From: Lewinellaceae bacterium | GTDB lineage: Bacteria; Bacteroidota; Bacteroidia; Chitinophagales; Saprospiraceae | Direction: 5' to 3' | Length of the DNA: 64,000 nt | NCBI GenBank assembly: GCA_020636355.1 | Contig: JACJYB010000006.1 | Coordinates: 1-64,000 of the forward strand | Part shown: positions 9,482-17,760 of the stretch, piece by piece | How the letters are laid out: each line of letters starts with the position of its first letter | Position numbering within the stretch: the first letter of the stretch is position 1 | Position numbers and translations under genes: made by a program | The notes under the pieces: model-generated | The model's database searches: none | What the model was told of the DNA's origin: nothing | What the model saw: only the letters and a program-made list of their open reading frames with translations

Positions 9482-9685
9482 TATTTACAGTAAGGCAATC
9501 CAACCGGAACACATCACATGCCCCTAGAAATTACCTAACCCTGTCGTTGATCACCAAAATGCGCTCTAATAAACCGATTGGATAGAATGCCCGATGCTCC
9601 CCTTGACATGCCATCCGGAATGAACCAGACCGGCTAACTCCTTGTTTTAGTAAATTAGCCTGACAAACCATAAATACCGGTATTC

Positions 9686-10381
9686 GTGAAATGCCTTATC
9701 GTGGATGACAACACCATGGCGCGTACAGTCTTGCGCAATATGGTCAAACAAATCAGGGAACTGGAGATCTGTGGCGAATATGCTGCAGCCATCGATGCCT
9801 TCAACCACTTGCAAAAAGAATCCGTCGACCTGCTTCTACTGGACGTGGAAATGCCCGGGATGTCCGGGTTGGAACTGATCGAGAGCCTCACAAATCCGCC
9901 TCTGGTAATCCTCATCACCGCTAAAACAGACTATGCCGTCCAGGGATTCCAGCTCCAGGTGGTCGATTACCTGGTAAAGCCGATTACATTGCCCCGACTG
10001 CTCCAGGCTGTCAATCGTGCTGAAGAATGGAAACTCAGCGATTCGAAATCCATCCAATCTGCCGAATCCAAGAATTACTTCTTTGCCCGGATTAACAATC
10101 AACTTATCCGCATCGACTGGGATGACATCCTTTTCCTCCAAGCGATGGGCGACTATGTGGTGATCGTTACCCCTGGCAAAAAAATGCCGGTTCACAGCAC
10201 CCTAAAAGCCCTTGAAAAGAAAATTCCGGAAAACCGCTTTACCCGCGTACACAGGAGCTATATCGTCCAGGTTTCGAAGATTGTCAACCTGGAAGAAAAC
10301 TCGATTCAGATCAACGAACACCTGATCCCGGTCAGCGAGCGTTATAAGTCTGAATTGATGGAGAAGATGAATGTGTTATAA
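9686..10381 (+). CDS. LytTR-family response regulator
   Basis: The product has 231 residues and a GTG start (VKCLIVDDN). The receiver domain spans about residues 1-120, with the acidic pair at 7-8, phospho-acceptor Asp53 (LLLLDVEMPGMSG) and a conserved Lys in ITAKTDYAV. Residues about 135-231 form a LytTR DNA-binding domain (INNQLIRIDWDDILFLQAMGDY; RFTRVHRSYIVQ). It therefore acts as a transcription factor of the AgrA/LytR/AlgR type. It sits 75 bp before a hybrid histidine kinase on the same strand, a likely functional partner. The true cognate kinase could lie elsewhere, because LytTR regulators usually pair with HisK_5TM kinases. Confidence 0.9.
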   Translation: MKCLIVDDNTMARTVLRNMVKQIRELEICGEYAAAIDAFNHLQKESVDLLLLDVEMPGMSGLELIESLTNPPLVILITAKTDYAVQGFQLQVVDYLVKPITLPRLLQAVNRAEEWKLSDSKSIQSAESKNYFFARINNQLIRIDWDDILFLQAMGDYVVIVTPGKKMPVHSTLKALEKKIPENRFTRVHRSYIVQVSKIVNLEENSIQINEHLIPVSERYKSELMEKMNVL

Positions 10382-10456
10382 CTTGTAGTGCCTTTATCTG
10401 ATGAACCGTGACCTGGATCGAATGCTTTGTCTTTTGGATAGAGTTTCCGTAAATCC

Positions 10457-12856
10457 ATGTTACTTCGTTTTTCAGATCAGCATTTATTAATTGACCAAAA
10501 ACCATGGTCCGCCACCGCTTACTACATGGCTAAACAACCTAAAACGGCAAAGCACCAGGAGCCTAACCATGAGCGGGAGGATATCCTGACCCCTCCCAGA
10601 AACAACCAGTATTTATTCATTCTGCTGGGCGTGCTGGTCGCCCTTCCGCTGATCGTCTTCTGCATTTCATTCATCTTCGACCGCAATGTGACCCAATTTC
10701 TGCTGCAATATCCCAAGGAAGGCCATGTGGAATTGGTGCGGAGGCTTTTGGATAATGCCTACCAATCACAGACCATTAATTTCCTTGCGGTTTTTTTTGT
10801 TGTCGCGCTGGGCCTCTTTACGCTCTGGTACATGCGTTATTCGCTACGCAAACAGCAAGAGGTCCTCACTAAACTGCATGCCTCCGAACAAGAGCGAAAC
10901 AGGCAAATCGAGCAGCTTGATGACCTGGTGGTTTACACCAAAGACCTGTACAATCATGCTCCCATCGGCTATCACTCGATTGATGCAAACGGATTGATCA
11001 TCGAGATGAATGCCACCGAATTGGAATGGCTCGGTTACCAGGCGAACGAGGTGATCGGAAAGATGAACTTTGCTTCACTCCTCCCCCGGGAGAATCGTTC
11101 CCATTTTGATGAAACCATGCGGGCGCTCATCCATGACGGGGAAATTAATGGTGAAGAAAGCATCCTCATCAACAAACGCGGTGATGCCATCCCCGTCTTG
11201 CACAGTGCCAAAGCCGTCTACGATAATGACCATCAATTTTTATACAGCCGTTCCACCGTTTACAATTTTACAGAACGCAAAAAACTGGAATCGGAGTTAA
11301 ACAAAGCCTGGAAGGAAGCAGAAAAGTCCAGTTTGCTCAAGGAACAGTTTATGGCCAATATGAGCCATGAGATCCGGACGCCACTAAATGCCATCCTTGG
11401 TTTTTCCGAGCTACTCGGACACACTCCGGTCAATAAGGACCAGCAGGATTTCATTCAGAATATCCGTATGAGCAGTGAAAACTTGCTCTCGATTGTCAAT
11501 GACATTCTGGACTTCTCAAAAATAGAGGCCGGCGCCCTAAAACTCGAAGAGATCCCTTTCAGCCTTGCTGAGGTGGTCCAGGCCGTGCAACAGCTGTTCC
11601 AGTTCAGATCCGGAGACCAATTGCTATTTACGGTCCGCATCGACCCCGGCTTGCCCGATCATCTCAAAGGGGACCCAACGCGCCTTACCCAGGTTCTGAT
11701 CAATTTACTGGGCAATGCTTTCAAATTTACCAAGCAAGGTGAAGTAACTTTGGACATCTCCGAAGCAGGTCGCGACCAGCAGGTGCAAAAAATTTTATTC
11801 ACCATTTCGGACACCGGCATAGGCATTCCAGCTGATCAAATTGACCGGATCTTTGAGCGTTTTACCCAGGCTACACCGGAAACAACCCGCACCTTCGGAG
11901 GTACCGGATTGGGATTAACCATCTCCAAACAATTGGTTGAGCTTCAAGGGGGTACCATCCAGTTAAAGAGTCTTGAAAATACGGGAACGACTTTCCTGGT
12001 TACCATTCCCTATAAGGTGGTGGCGGATCAGGCGCCAAAGAAAATAGTCAAAAAGGATGCTCCGGCCCGGGATAAATTCCCTCAGCGTGAGGTGCTGGTG
12101 GTGGAGGACAATGTACTTAATGCCCGTATTCTCAATATTTTGTTAAGCCGGTGGGGACTGCAATGCACCCTGGCGGAAAATGGAAAAGAGGCTTTGGAAA
12201 TTCTTCGTAAAAAACCATTTGATCTGATCCTGATGGACATTCAAATGCCGGAAATGGACGGTCATATGACCACCCAGAAAATCCGCAAAGAGTTACATCT
12301 GAACACCAAGATTATTGCCACCACTGCACATGCCTTTGCCGGGGAACGGGAGAAATGCATTCGCAACGGGATGGATGAATACATCTCCAAGCCAATCCGT
12401 GAAGAAGAGTTATTGCGATTGATCCGCCGGTACATTCCATCCGGGGAAAATGCATCCGTCGACGGAAGCTCACCGAATCCTGAAACTGTCCATCAGGATC
12501 ACACCGGCTTTGACCGGACCTATGTAGAGGAGCTGGCACAACACAACCCGGAGACCCTGCGTGAAATGGCTACCATCTTCCTGGAACAAGTTCAGACCGA
12601 TATCGAACGAGTAGACAAGGCACTTTCCCGCTCGGACGCCCCTGCTGTGAGCCGAATAGCCCATTCCCTTCAAAGTACCGCATCCTATATGGGTTTTGCC
12701 GCGACCCTGGGCGCAGACCTGAAACAAATGGAGAAGGAGGCGGAGAAGCCTGATCCCGATTTTGACTACCTCCACCAACTGCATCAGCGCATTCAGGAGG
12801 ATGCCATTTCTTCCAGCATCTTTATTCGTAGTGAATACCTGGACGCAAAGGCCTGA
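10457..12856 (+). CDS. Hybrid sensor histidine kinase (PAS-HisKA-HATPase-REC-HPt)
   Basis: The product has 799 residues from the ATG at 10457; an ATG at 10526 (MAKQPKTAKH) is an equally good start. Two membrane helices lie at about 52-74 and 107-126 and enclose a short periplasmic loop. A PAS domain follows at about 160-275. The kinase core has phospho-His304 (MSHEIRTPL), N-box (NLLGNAFKF), G1 (DTGIGIP) and G2 (GGTGLGL) motifs. A receiver domain has Asp594 (LMDIQMPEMDG), and a C-terminal HPt domain has His736 (IAHSLQSTA). All elements of a complete His-Asp-His relay are present. The output from the HPt probably goes to a separate regulator; the LytTR protein just upstream is a candidate. The signal sensed is unknown. 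Confidence 0.93.
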   Translation: MLLRFSDQHLLIDQKPWSATAYYMAKQPKTAKHQEPNHEREDILTPPRNNQYLFILLGVLVALPLIVFCISFIFDRNVTQFLLQYPKEGHVELVRRLLDNAYQSQTINFLAVFFVVALGLFTLWYMRYSLRKQQEVLTKLHASEQERNRQIEQLDDLVVYTKDLYNHAPIGYHSIDANGLIIEMNATELEWLGYQANEVIGKMNFASLLPRENRSHFDETMRALIHDGEINGEESILINKRGDAIPVLHSAKAVYDNDHQFLYSRSTVYNFTERKKLESELNKAWKEAEKSSLLKEQFMANMSHEIRTPLNAILGFSELLGHTPVNKDQQDFIQNIRMSSENLLSIVNDILDFSKIEAGALKLEEIPFSLAEVVQAVQQLFQFRSGDQLLFTVRIDPGLPDHLKGDPTRLTQVLINLLGNAFKFTKQGEVTLDISEAGRDQQVQKILFTISDTGIGIPADQIDRIFERFTQATPETTRTFGGTGLGLTISKQLVELQGGTIQLKSLENTGTTFLVTIPYKVVADQAPKKIVKKDAPARDKFPQREVLVVEDNVLNARILNILLSRWGLQCTLAENGKEALEILRKKPFDLILMDIQMPEMDGHMTTQKIRKELHLNTKIIATTAHAFAGEREKCIRNGMDEYISKPIREEELLRLIRRYIPSGENASVDGSSPNPETVHQDHTGFDRTYVEELAQHNPETLREMATIFLEQVQTDIERVDKALSRSDAPAVSRIAHSLQSTASYMGFAATLGADLKQMEKEAEKPDPDFDYLHQLHQRIQEDAISSSIFIRSEYLDAKA

Positions 12857-13028
12857 AGCCACGTGCCAAGTCTCCCTTCGCAAAGCAGGTACATCCGTTA
12901 CGACCACAAGCCTTCATTTAGCCACCGATTCGAAGAGGGATTTCACCGATAGAAAACCCTGACTCAACGAACAATCCCGATTCCGGTCCATCCGTGTCAT
13001 AACTTTAAAACAACAAAAAGTTCAAGTT

Positions 13029-13598
13029 ATGAAACACGCGTATCTGGATTCTCAAAAAAGTGAAGATATAGCCCTGGTAAACACCTTTTTGAATGGTGAC
13101 CCGAGTGGTTTTGAGAAACTTTATACCAAATATTTCCACCGGATGTACATTTATTGTCTAAAAGCTCTGCATAATGAACAGGACGCTCAGGATGTAGCGC
13201 AGGATATCTTTATCAAGGCGTATGAGAATCTGAGCTCATTAAAGAATCCGGGGCTTTGGGTGGCCTGGATATTTACCATCGCTCACAATCATTTGACCAA
13301 TCTGCATAAGAAACAGAACAAAGTCTATAAAGAACAAATCAGTGACGCGGACAATCTGGTTTCAGATGACCGTGAACTGGAAGATAAAAAAGAATGGGAA
13401 AGGATTATCGACAGCATTCCTGTAGCATTGGCAAAAATTCCTTCCGGAAAAATTATGCGCATGAAATATCTGGAAGGTAAAACCATCGAAGAATTGAGCA
13501 CAACCTTCCACCTTTCCGAGTCTGCCGTAAAAATGCGTTTGTTGCGTGGGCGTACCCAAATGGAAAAATATTATCAAAGACAGTCAAGCCGGGCATAA
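13029..13598 (+). CDS. ECF-type RNA polymerase sigma factor
   Basis: This 189-residue protein has sigma region 2 at about 28-95 (FEKLYTKYFHRMYIYC...DAQDVAQDIFIKAY...WIFTIAHNHL) and region 4 at about 128-180 (IPSGKIMRMKYLEGKTIEELSTTFHLSESAVKMRLLRGR). Length and layout are normal for an ECF sigma factor. No anti-sigma gene follows; the next gene encodes a YceI-like protein, so control must come from elsewhere or be transcriptional. A short imperfect hairpin overlaps the stop codon. Whether it reads the GTGAC-N16/17-GTC elements upstream of the PepSY-like genes is an open possibility. Confidence 0.92.
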   Translation: MKHAYLDSQKSEDIALVNTFLNGDPSGFEKLYTKYFHRMYIYCLKALHNEQDAQDVAQDIFIKAYENLSSLKNPGLWVAWIFTIAHNHLTNLHKKQNKVYKEQISDADNLVSDDRELEDKKEWERIIDSIPVALAKIPSGKIMRMKYLEGKTIEELSTTFHLSESAVKMRLLRGRTQMEKYYQRQSSRA

Positions 13599-13748
13599 TC
13601 CCGGTTTAAGGTCATGTTAATTAAGTTATTCGATCGAACGCCGGAATCTGAAAACATGTTTGTTTCATAAAGAGCTTCACAAAATAAACAAGTGGCAAAA
13701 TGATGAATGTTTTACTTCCAGATTATTTAAAGTCAAAACCAAATCATC

Positions 13749-14312
13749 ATGAAAGCCACAATAATAACCATCATAACGACCCTTGCCTGGTTTACTGGAC
13801 CCGCTGTGGTCACCGCACAACCTGATCTCCATACCACCATACAATACGAGGTTCCCTTTGGTCCGGTCTATCCGATATGGGCTTCCAGCAACCTGATCCA
13901 AGGCAGTCTCGCTTTAAATGACAGTACTGCAGCCGTTGAGAAATTAGATTTTTCGGTACCGCTGAACTCCTTTATCGGACAAAATGCAAACTACCTGGAA
14001 TGGCTGGGTTACAGCTTTACATTTCCAAATCTGGAATTTCGTACCAATAAAGTTATTAATCAGGGAGATGGAAAATACCAGGTAAAAGGGAATCTTCAGT
14101 TCAGGGGTCAGTTTGAACCGGTAACCATCAACTACAAACGGGAAGACACGGAAGACTGGATCACCTTTAAAGGTAGTTTCACCTTTAATCCCCGTGATTT
14201 TTTTATCTCCGCACCTCCTTTTGATTTAGTCCCAAACCGGATCCCGATGACGTTGAATCTGGTCTTTAGCAAGGCGGATATCCAATCAGCCACTGCCGCC
14301 AACGGGAAATAG
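13749..14312 (+). CDS. YceI-like secreted protein
   Basis: The product has 187 residues and an N-terminal signal peptide ending near ...VVTAQ. The mature part resembles the YceI lipocalin-like fold: an early strand ending 'ASSNLIQGSLALN', the central 'FPNLEFRTNKV' (compare the family's F-P-x-A-x-F), and 'GNLQFRGQFEPVTINYKRE' (family G-x-L-T-x-x-G). Members bind isoprenoid-like lipids in the periplasm. It is shorter on conserved Asp/His residues than classical YceI, so the identification is at fold level. It lies 150 bp downstream of the ECF sigma gene, which may or may not control it. Confidence 0.72.
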   Translation: MKATIITIITTLAWFTGPAVVTAQPDLHTTIQYEVPFGPVYPIWASSNLIQGSLALNDSTAAVEKLDFSVPLNSFIGQNANYLEWLGYSFTFPNLEFRTNKVINQGDGKYQVKGNLQFRGQFEPVTINYKREDTEDWITFKGSFTFNPRDFFISAPPFDLVPNRIPMTLNLVFSKADIQSATAANGK

Positions 14313-14377
14313 TATTTAGTAGAATAGATCGTTTCTTCAAAGGCATCGTATTTTACATCAATAAATGCGGTGCCTTT

Positions 14378-14905
14378 ATGATTTTGATGCATGACATCCG
14401 GTTTGAGCGCGTACATCCGACGGATCTCACAACCCTTCAAACCCTGGCTGCGACCACTTTCGAACATGCCTTCGCTGCCTACAATACGCCGGAAGATATG
14501 CAACAATATATGGCCGAAGCTTTTTCTACTCAGCGGATAAAAGCAGAACTAAGCCATCCGGAAATGGTTTATTATTTTGCCCGGGTCGGAGAAGTCCTTG
14601 CCGGATACATCAAACTCAATGAATTTTCCGCTCAGACCGATTTGAAGGACCCTGAGTCCCTGGAACTTGAGCGTATTTATGTGACAGCAGATTTCCAGAA
14701 TCAGGGCATAGGTAAATATTTGCTGGAGAAATCCATCGAACTTGCCCGGGAAGGTGGCAAAAAATTTCTGTGGCTTGGGGTTTGGGATCAAAACCATGGT
14801 GCAATCCGATTTTATCAGCGTCACGGATTTACCAAATTCGCCACACACGACTTTTATCTGGGAAAGGACCGGCAGACCGACTTTTTGATGCGCATAGATA
14901 CGTGA
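14378..14905 (+). CDS. GNAT-family N-acetyltransferase
   Basis: The product has 175 residues from the ATG at 14378; an ATG at 14387 (MHDIRFERV) is an alternative. The acetyl-CoA-binding motif is clear: LELERIYVTADFQNQGIGKYLL, with Q-x-x-G-x-G/A at QNQGIG, followed by 'LWLGVWDQNHGAIRFYQRHGF', the usual motif B. The family transfers an acetyl group from acetyl-CoA to an amine; the substrate is not predictable. It is the second gene of a short plus-strand run and precedes an ABC exporter by 80 bp. Confidence 0.88.
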   Translation: MILMHDIRFERVHPTDLTTLQTLAATTFEHAFAAYNTPEDMQQYMAEAFSTQRIKAELSHPEMVYYFARVGEVLAGYIKLNEFSAQTDLKDPESLELERIYVTADFQNQGIGKYLLEKSIELAREGGKKFLWLGVWDQNHGAIRFYQRHGFTKFATHDFYLGKDRQTDFLMRIDT

Positions 14906-14985
14906 GGTTCCGGCCCAGAGACCAGATGTATGATTGCATTACCAAACACGTAAACAAAATAAACACCTAGCCATTGATCCACCGC

Positions 14986-16809
14986 ATGCCTCAATCCATA
15001 TCCGATCAAAAAGCCATCGACTGGAAAGCCACTTTTTCGGCCATGCAGTATGTACCCCGCTTTTTTCGCGAGATCAGACAAAGCAGCCGACTGTACTTCA
15101 ATACCAATCTGATCGCTATCCTGGTCAATGCCTTTACGCCGATTCTTACCTTATGGGTAGGAAAGTTATTGATCGATGAGATCATCCATCAGGCACAATC
15201 CGGCAGTCCGGAGTTCAACCGGATCTGGCTGTACGTGGGCTTTGAGCTGGGGCTGGCTTTACTGTCCGACTGGATCGGCCGTCTGATCACGCTGACCGAC
15301 GGCCTGATGGGCGACTTGTATTCAAACGATTCATCGGTAAAGATCATCCGGAAGACCAAGGCCCTGGAGATCAGCCAATTGGAGGATTCTGAATTTTATG
15401 ATAAACTGGAAATGGCGCGCATGCAGACCAATAGCCGGGTGGGTCTGATGTCCAATACGCTTTCTCAGATTCAGGACCTGATCGTCATCGGTTCTCTGGT
15501 GGCTGGCTTGGTGTATTTCGAACCCATCCTGATAGGTATTCTGATCCTCAGCATCATCCCGTCATTCATCAATGAAATGCGGTTTAGCTCTTCCCGGTAT
15601 TCCATTGCACGCAGTTGGACGGCGGAGCGGCGTGAACTGGATTACCTTCGCTATATCGGAGCCAATGATACCACCGCCAAAGAGGTAAAACTATTTGGCC
15701 TGGTTGATTTTATCGTGAACCGGTTCAGCAAATTAGCCAACGAATATTATAAGATCAATAAGTCGCTGGCCATCCGCCGGAGCTGGTATGGCGCCTTGTT
15801 CAATTTACTGGGAGTACTTTCTTATTACGGCGCTTACATCCTCATCATCATCCGGGCGGTATCCGGGGTGATCACCATTGGAGACCTGACCTTTTTGTCC
15901 GGTTCTTTTAATCGTTTGCGCGGCAACTTAAATGCTTCATTCAGCCGACTGACCCGGATATCGGAAAGTGCCCTCTATCTCAAGGACTACTTTGATTTCA
16001 TTGATTTTGAGCCACCGGTGCCTCAGGAAAAACCGTTGCCCATGCCGGACACGTTAATATCCGGTTTCGAATTCAAGGATGTACATTTCAGTTATCCCGG
16101 TTCCGAGCAGCCGGTATTGCAAGGTGTTTCCTTCCATCTGCGAGCTGGAGAAAAAATGGCCTTTGTCGGAGAGAATGGTGCCGGAAAAACCACGCTGATC
16201 AAACTTTTACTACGCTTTTACGAGCCGACCGCCGGCGAAATCCTGCTGGATGGAACCAACATCAACCGATACGACAAAGCACAATACCAGGAGTTTTTTG
16301 GCGTCATCTTTCAGGATTTCATCCGCTATGAATTTACCGTAAAAGAAAACATCGCAGTAGGGCACATCGACCGGCTACTGGAGATGGATGCCATCCGGGA
16401 AGCTGCCGACCGAAGCCTGGCCAGTGAAGTCGTGGGTGAATTGCCCGGCGGATACGACCAGCAATTAGGCAAACGATTTTTCAGAGGCGTAGATTTGTCC
16501 GGTGGACAATGGCAAAAGATCGCATTGGCCAGAGCTTATATGAAAGACGCCCAGGTGATGATCCTGGATGAACCCACCTCGGCCCTGGACGCCCGCGCCG
16601 AATACGAAGCATTCCAACGCTTCATCAATCTGACCAAAGGCCGCACGAGCATCATCATCTCCCACCGTTTCAGCACCGTCCGCATGGCTGACCGGATCCT
16701 GGTCCTGCAGGATGGCAGGATCCTGGAACTGGGTACCCATGAAGAACTACTTGCCAACCAAAAACTCTACGCAGAGCTGTTTAGCCTACAGGCCGAAGGG
16801 TACCAGTAG
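14986..16809 (+). CDS. ABC transporter, fused permease and ATP-binding protein
   Basis: The product has 607 residues from the ATG at 14986 (a TTG lies four codons upstream). The N-terminal half has about six membrane helices in an ABC exporter type I arrangement (about residues 35-310). The C-terminal nucleotide-binding domain has Walker A GENGAGKTT near residue 396-404, a Q-loop (IFQDF), signature LSGGQ near 505, Walker B VMILDEPTSALD near 524-535 and switch His in IISHRF. It probably forms a homodimeric exporter. The cargo is unknown. The gene is followed directly by the heptanucleotide array, with no recognisable terminator. Confidence 0.93.
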   Translation: MPQSISDQKAIDWKATFSAMQYVPRFFREIRQSSRLYFNTNLIAILVNAFTPILTLWVGKLLIDEIIHQAQSGSPEFNRIWLYVGFELGLALLSDWIGRLITLTDGLMGDLYSNDSSVKIIRKTKALEISQLEDSEFYDKLEMARMQTNSRVGLMSNTLSQIQDLIVIGSLVAGLVYFEPILIGILILSIIPSFINEMRFSSSRYSIARSWTAERRELDYLRYIGANDTTAKEVKLFGLVDFIVNRFSKLANEYYKINKSLAIRRSWYGALFNLLGVLSYYGAYILIIIRAVSGVITIGDLTFLSGSFNRLRGNLNASFSRLTRISESALYLKDYFDFIDFEPPVPQEKPLPMPDTLISGFEFKDVHFSYPGSEQPVLQGVSFHLRAGEKMAFVGENGAGKTTLIKLLLRFYEPTAGEILLDGTNINRYDKAQYQEFFGVIFQDFIRYEFTVKENIAVGHIDRLLEMDAIREAADRSLASEVVGELPGGYDQQLGKRFFRGVDLSGGQWQKIALARAYMKDAQVMILDEPTSALDARAEYEAFQRFINLTKGRTSIIISHRFSTVRMADRILVLQDGRILELGTHEELLANQKLYAELFSLQAEGYQ

Positions 16810-16812
16810 AAA

Positions 16813-16856
16813 GGTTGAATGTTGAAGGTTGAATGTTGAAGGTTGAAGGTTGAATG
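16813..16856. repeat. Heptanucleotide tandem array, left part
   Basis: Tandem 7-bp units of the type (A)GGTTGA / ATGTTGA run from just after the ABC transporter stop. About six units are in perfect phase: AGGTTGA, ATGTTGA, AGGTTGA, ATGTTGA, AGGTTGA, AGGTTGA, then ATG. The same units resume in the same orientation at 17076-17117. Confidence 0.85.
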
Positions 16857-17075
16857 CACTCCGGAAAATCAATTTCAATAAACCTAATGTCATTTCGACT
16901 GTAGGCGAAGAATAAGCCGAAACGGAGTCCCTTCGACTCCACTCAGGGTGGCAACTGTCTTTATTGTCAGGCTGAGCGAACTCGAAGCCTCCCTGCTCGA
17001 CGCTTTAAGGCGTCTCGGTCGACCTGCCCGTCCGTTCAGGCGGGGATGACATCGTTTTTTCCACTTTCCGGAGTG
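16857..17075. mobile_element. MITE-like element bounded by 11-bp inverted repeats
   Basis: A 219-bp segment is bounded by perfect 11-bp inverted repeats: CACTCCGGAAA at 16857-16867 and TTTCCGGAGTG at 17065-17075. Immediately outside are GGTTGAATG (16848-16856) and GGTTCAATG (17076-17084), a 9-bp direct repeat with one mismatch, as expected of a target-site duplication. The interior (16889-17052) starts GTCATTTCGACTG and ends GGGATGACATCG. It holds several small hairpins (GGAGTC/GACTCC; GACGC/GCGTC), the style of the dispersed intergenic elements of Bacteroidota. It has no coding capacity. The alternative is a plain repeat cluster in which the direct repeat is just another array unit. Confidence 0.5.
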
Positions 17076-17117
17076 GGTTCAATGTTTAAAGTTGGATGTT
17101 GAAGGTTGAAGGTTGAA
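17076..17117. repeat. Heptanucleotide tandem array, right part
   Basis: Degenerate then exact heptamers (ATGTTTA, AAGTTGG, ATGTTGA, AGGTTGA, AGGTTGA, ATG) continue the left array in the same orientation. They end 9 bp before the stop codon of the minus-strand gene at 17126. Confidence 0.8.
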
Positions 17118-17125
17118 TGATGCAT

Positions 17126-17611
17126 TCAGTTGGGTTTACTATAGTTGGGGGCGATCACCACAAATGAACCTTTTTTCAAATTTTTACCATCGGTCCGTTG
17201 TATGGTGCAGTCCGACGAAGCCTGGATCGTGCGGCCATCGGTACTTCGTGTTATCTTACCAGAGGGACAGGTAATGGCATAAACAGCCGTATTCTTTAAG
17301 GAAGGAAGATACACCTTGCCAACCCGTGCACTTTTTGATAATGCGCTGACTGGGAAACGGCCACCGGAATGATCAAAATCGCGGGGAATCAAATAGAGTA
17401 GCGTATCATTCAATATTCGCGTGGTTACAAACTTAAAATCAGAAGTAGTCTGGATCTGGCTTTTACCGATTTTTAATCCCATCGGAACGGACAGTTTCGC
17501 CGGTGACACAATATTCAATTCGGCTTTATACCAAGGAAATGAATCGATGATTTGACCTTGTGCCATCGAAATCGAGCAGAATAGAATCAATGCAATATGG
17601 AATGTTTTCAT
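17126..17611 (-). CDS. Secreted protein of unknown function
   Basis: This 161-residue protein begins with a clear signal peptide (MKTFHIALILFCSISMAQGQ). The mature part is beta-rich and contains two cysteines, in ITCPSG and SSDCTIQ, which may form a disulfide in the periplasm. I recognise no family. It ends in an Asn-Tyr-Ser-Lys-Pro-Asn tail with no sorting signal. It is transcribed divergently from the MerR/TipAS gene across a 149-bp gap, so the MerR operator there could affect both. Codon use looks like that of the neighbours. Confidence 0.65.
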   Translation of the reverse strand: MKTFHIALILFCSISMAQGQIIDSFPWYKAELNIVSPAKLSVPMGLKIGKSQIQTTSDFKFVTTRILNDTLLYLIPRDFDHSGGRFPVSALSKSARVGKVYLPSLKNTAVYAITCPSGKITRSTDGRTIQASSDCTIQRTDGKNLKKGSFVVIAPNYSKPN

Positions 17612-17723
17612 GATTGCAGCTTTTACAGGTTAAACAATATTTCCCCAAAACTATGGCCACCGCGCTGCTTGGCGCATCACCTGAATGGGTGAAAATAAAT
17701 TTTAAACTTTTTATCTAGGCCAC

Positions 17724-17756
17724 TTGACTCTTACGTTACGTCATAGCTTAAGTTTG
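17724..17756 (+). promoter_or_regulatory. MerR-type operator/promoter with 19-bp spacer
   Basis: TTGACT (17724-17729) and the Bacteroidota -7 box TAAGTTTG (17749-17756, matching TAnnTTTG) are exactly 19 bp apart. This is the long spacer typical of promoters remodelled by MerR proteins. The spacer holds the ACGTTACGT core and an imperfect dyad (ACTCTTACGT ... ACGTCATAGCT). The MerR-family gene starts 5 bp after the -7 box, so transcription would begin at or very near its ATG. Confidence 0.65.
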
Positions 17757-17760
17757 CAGT

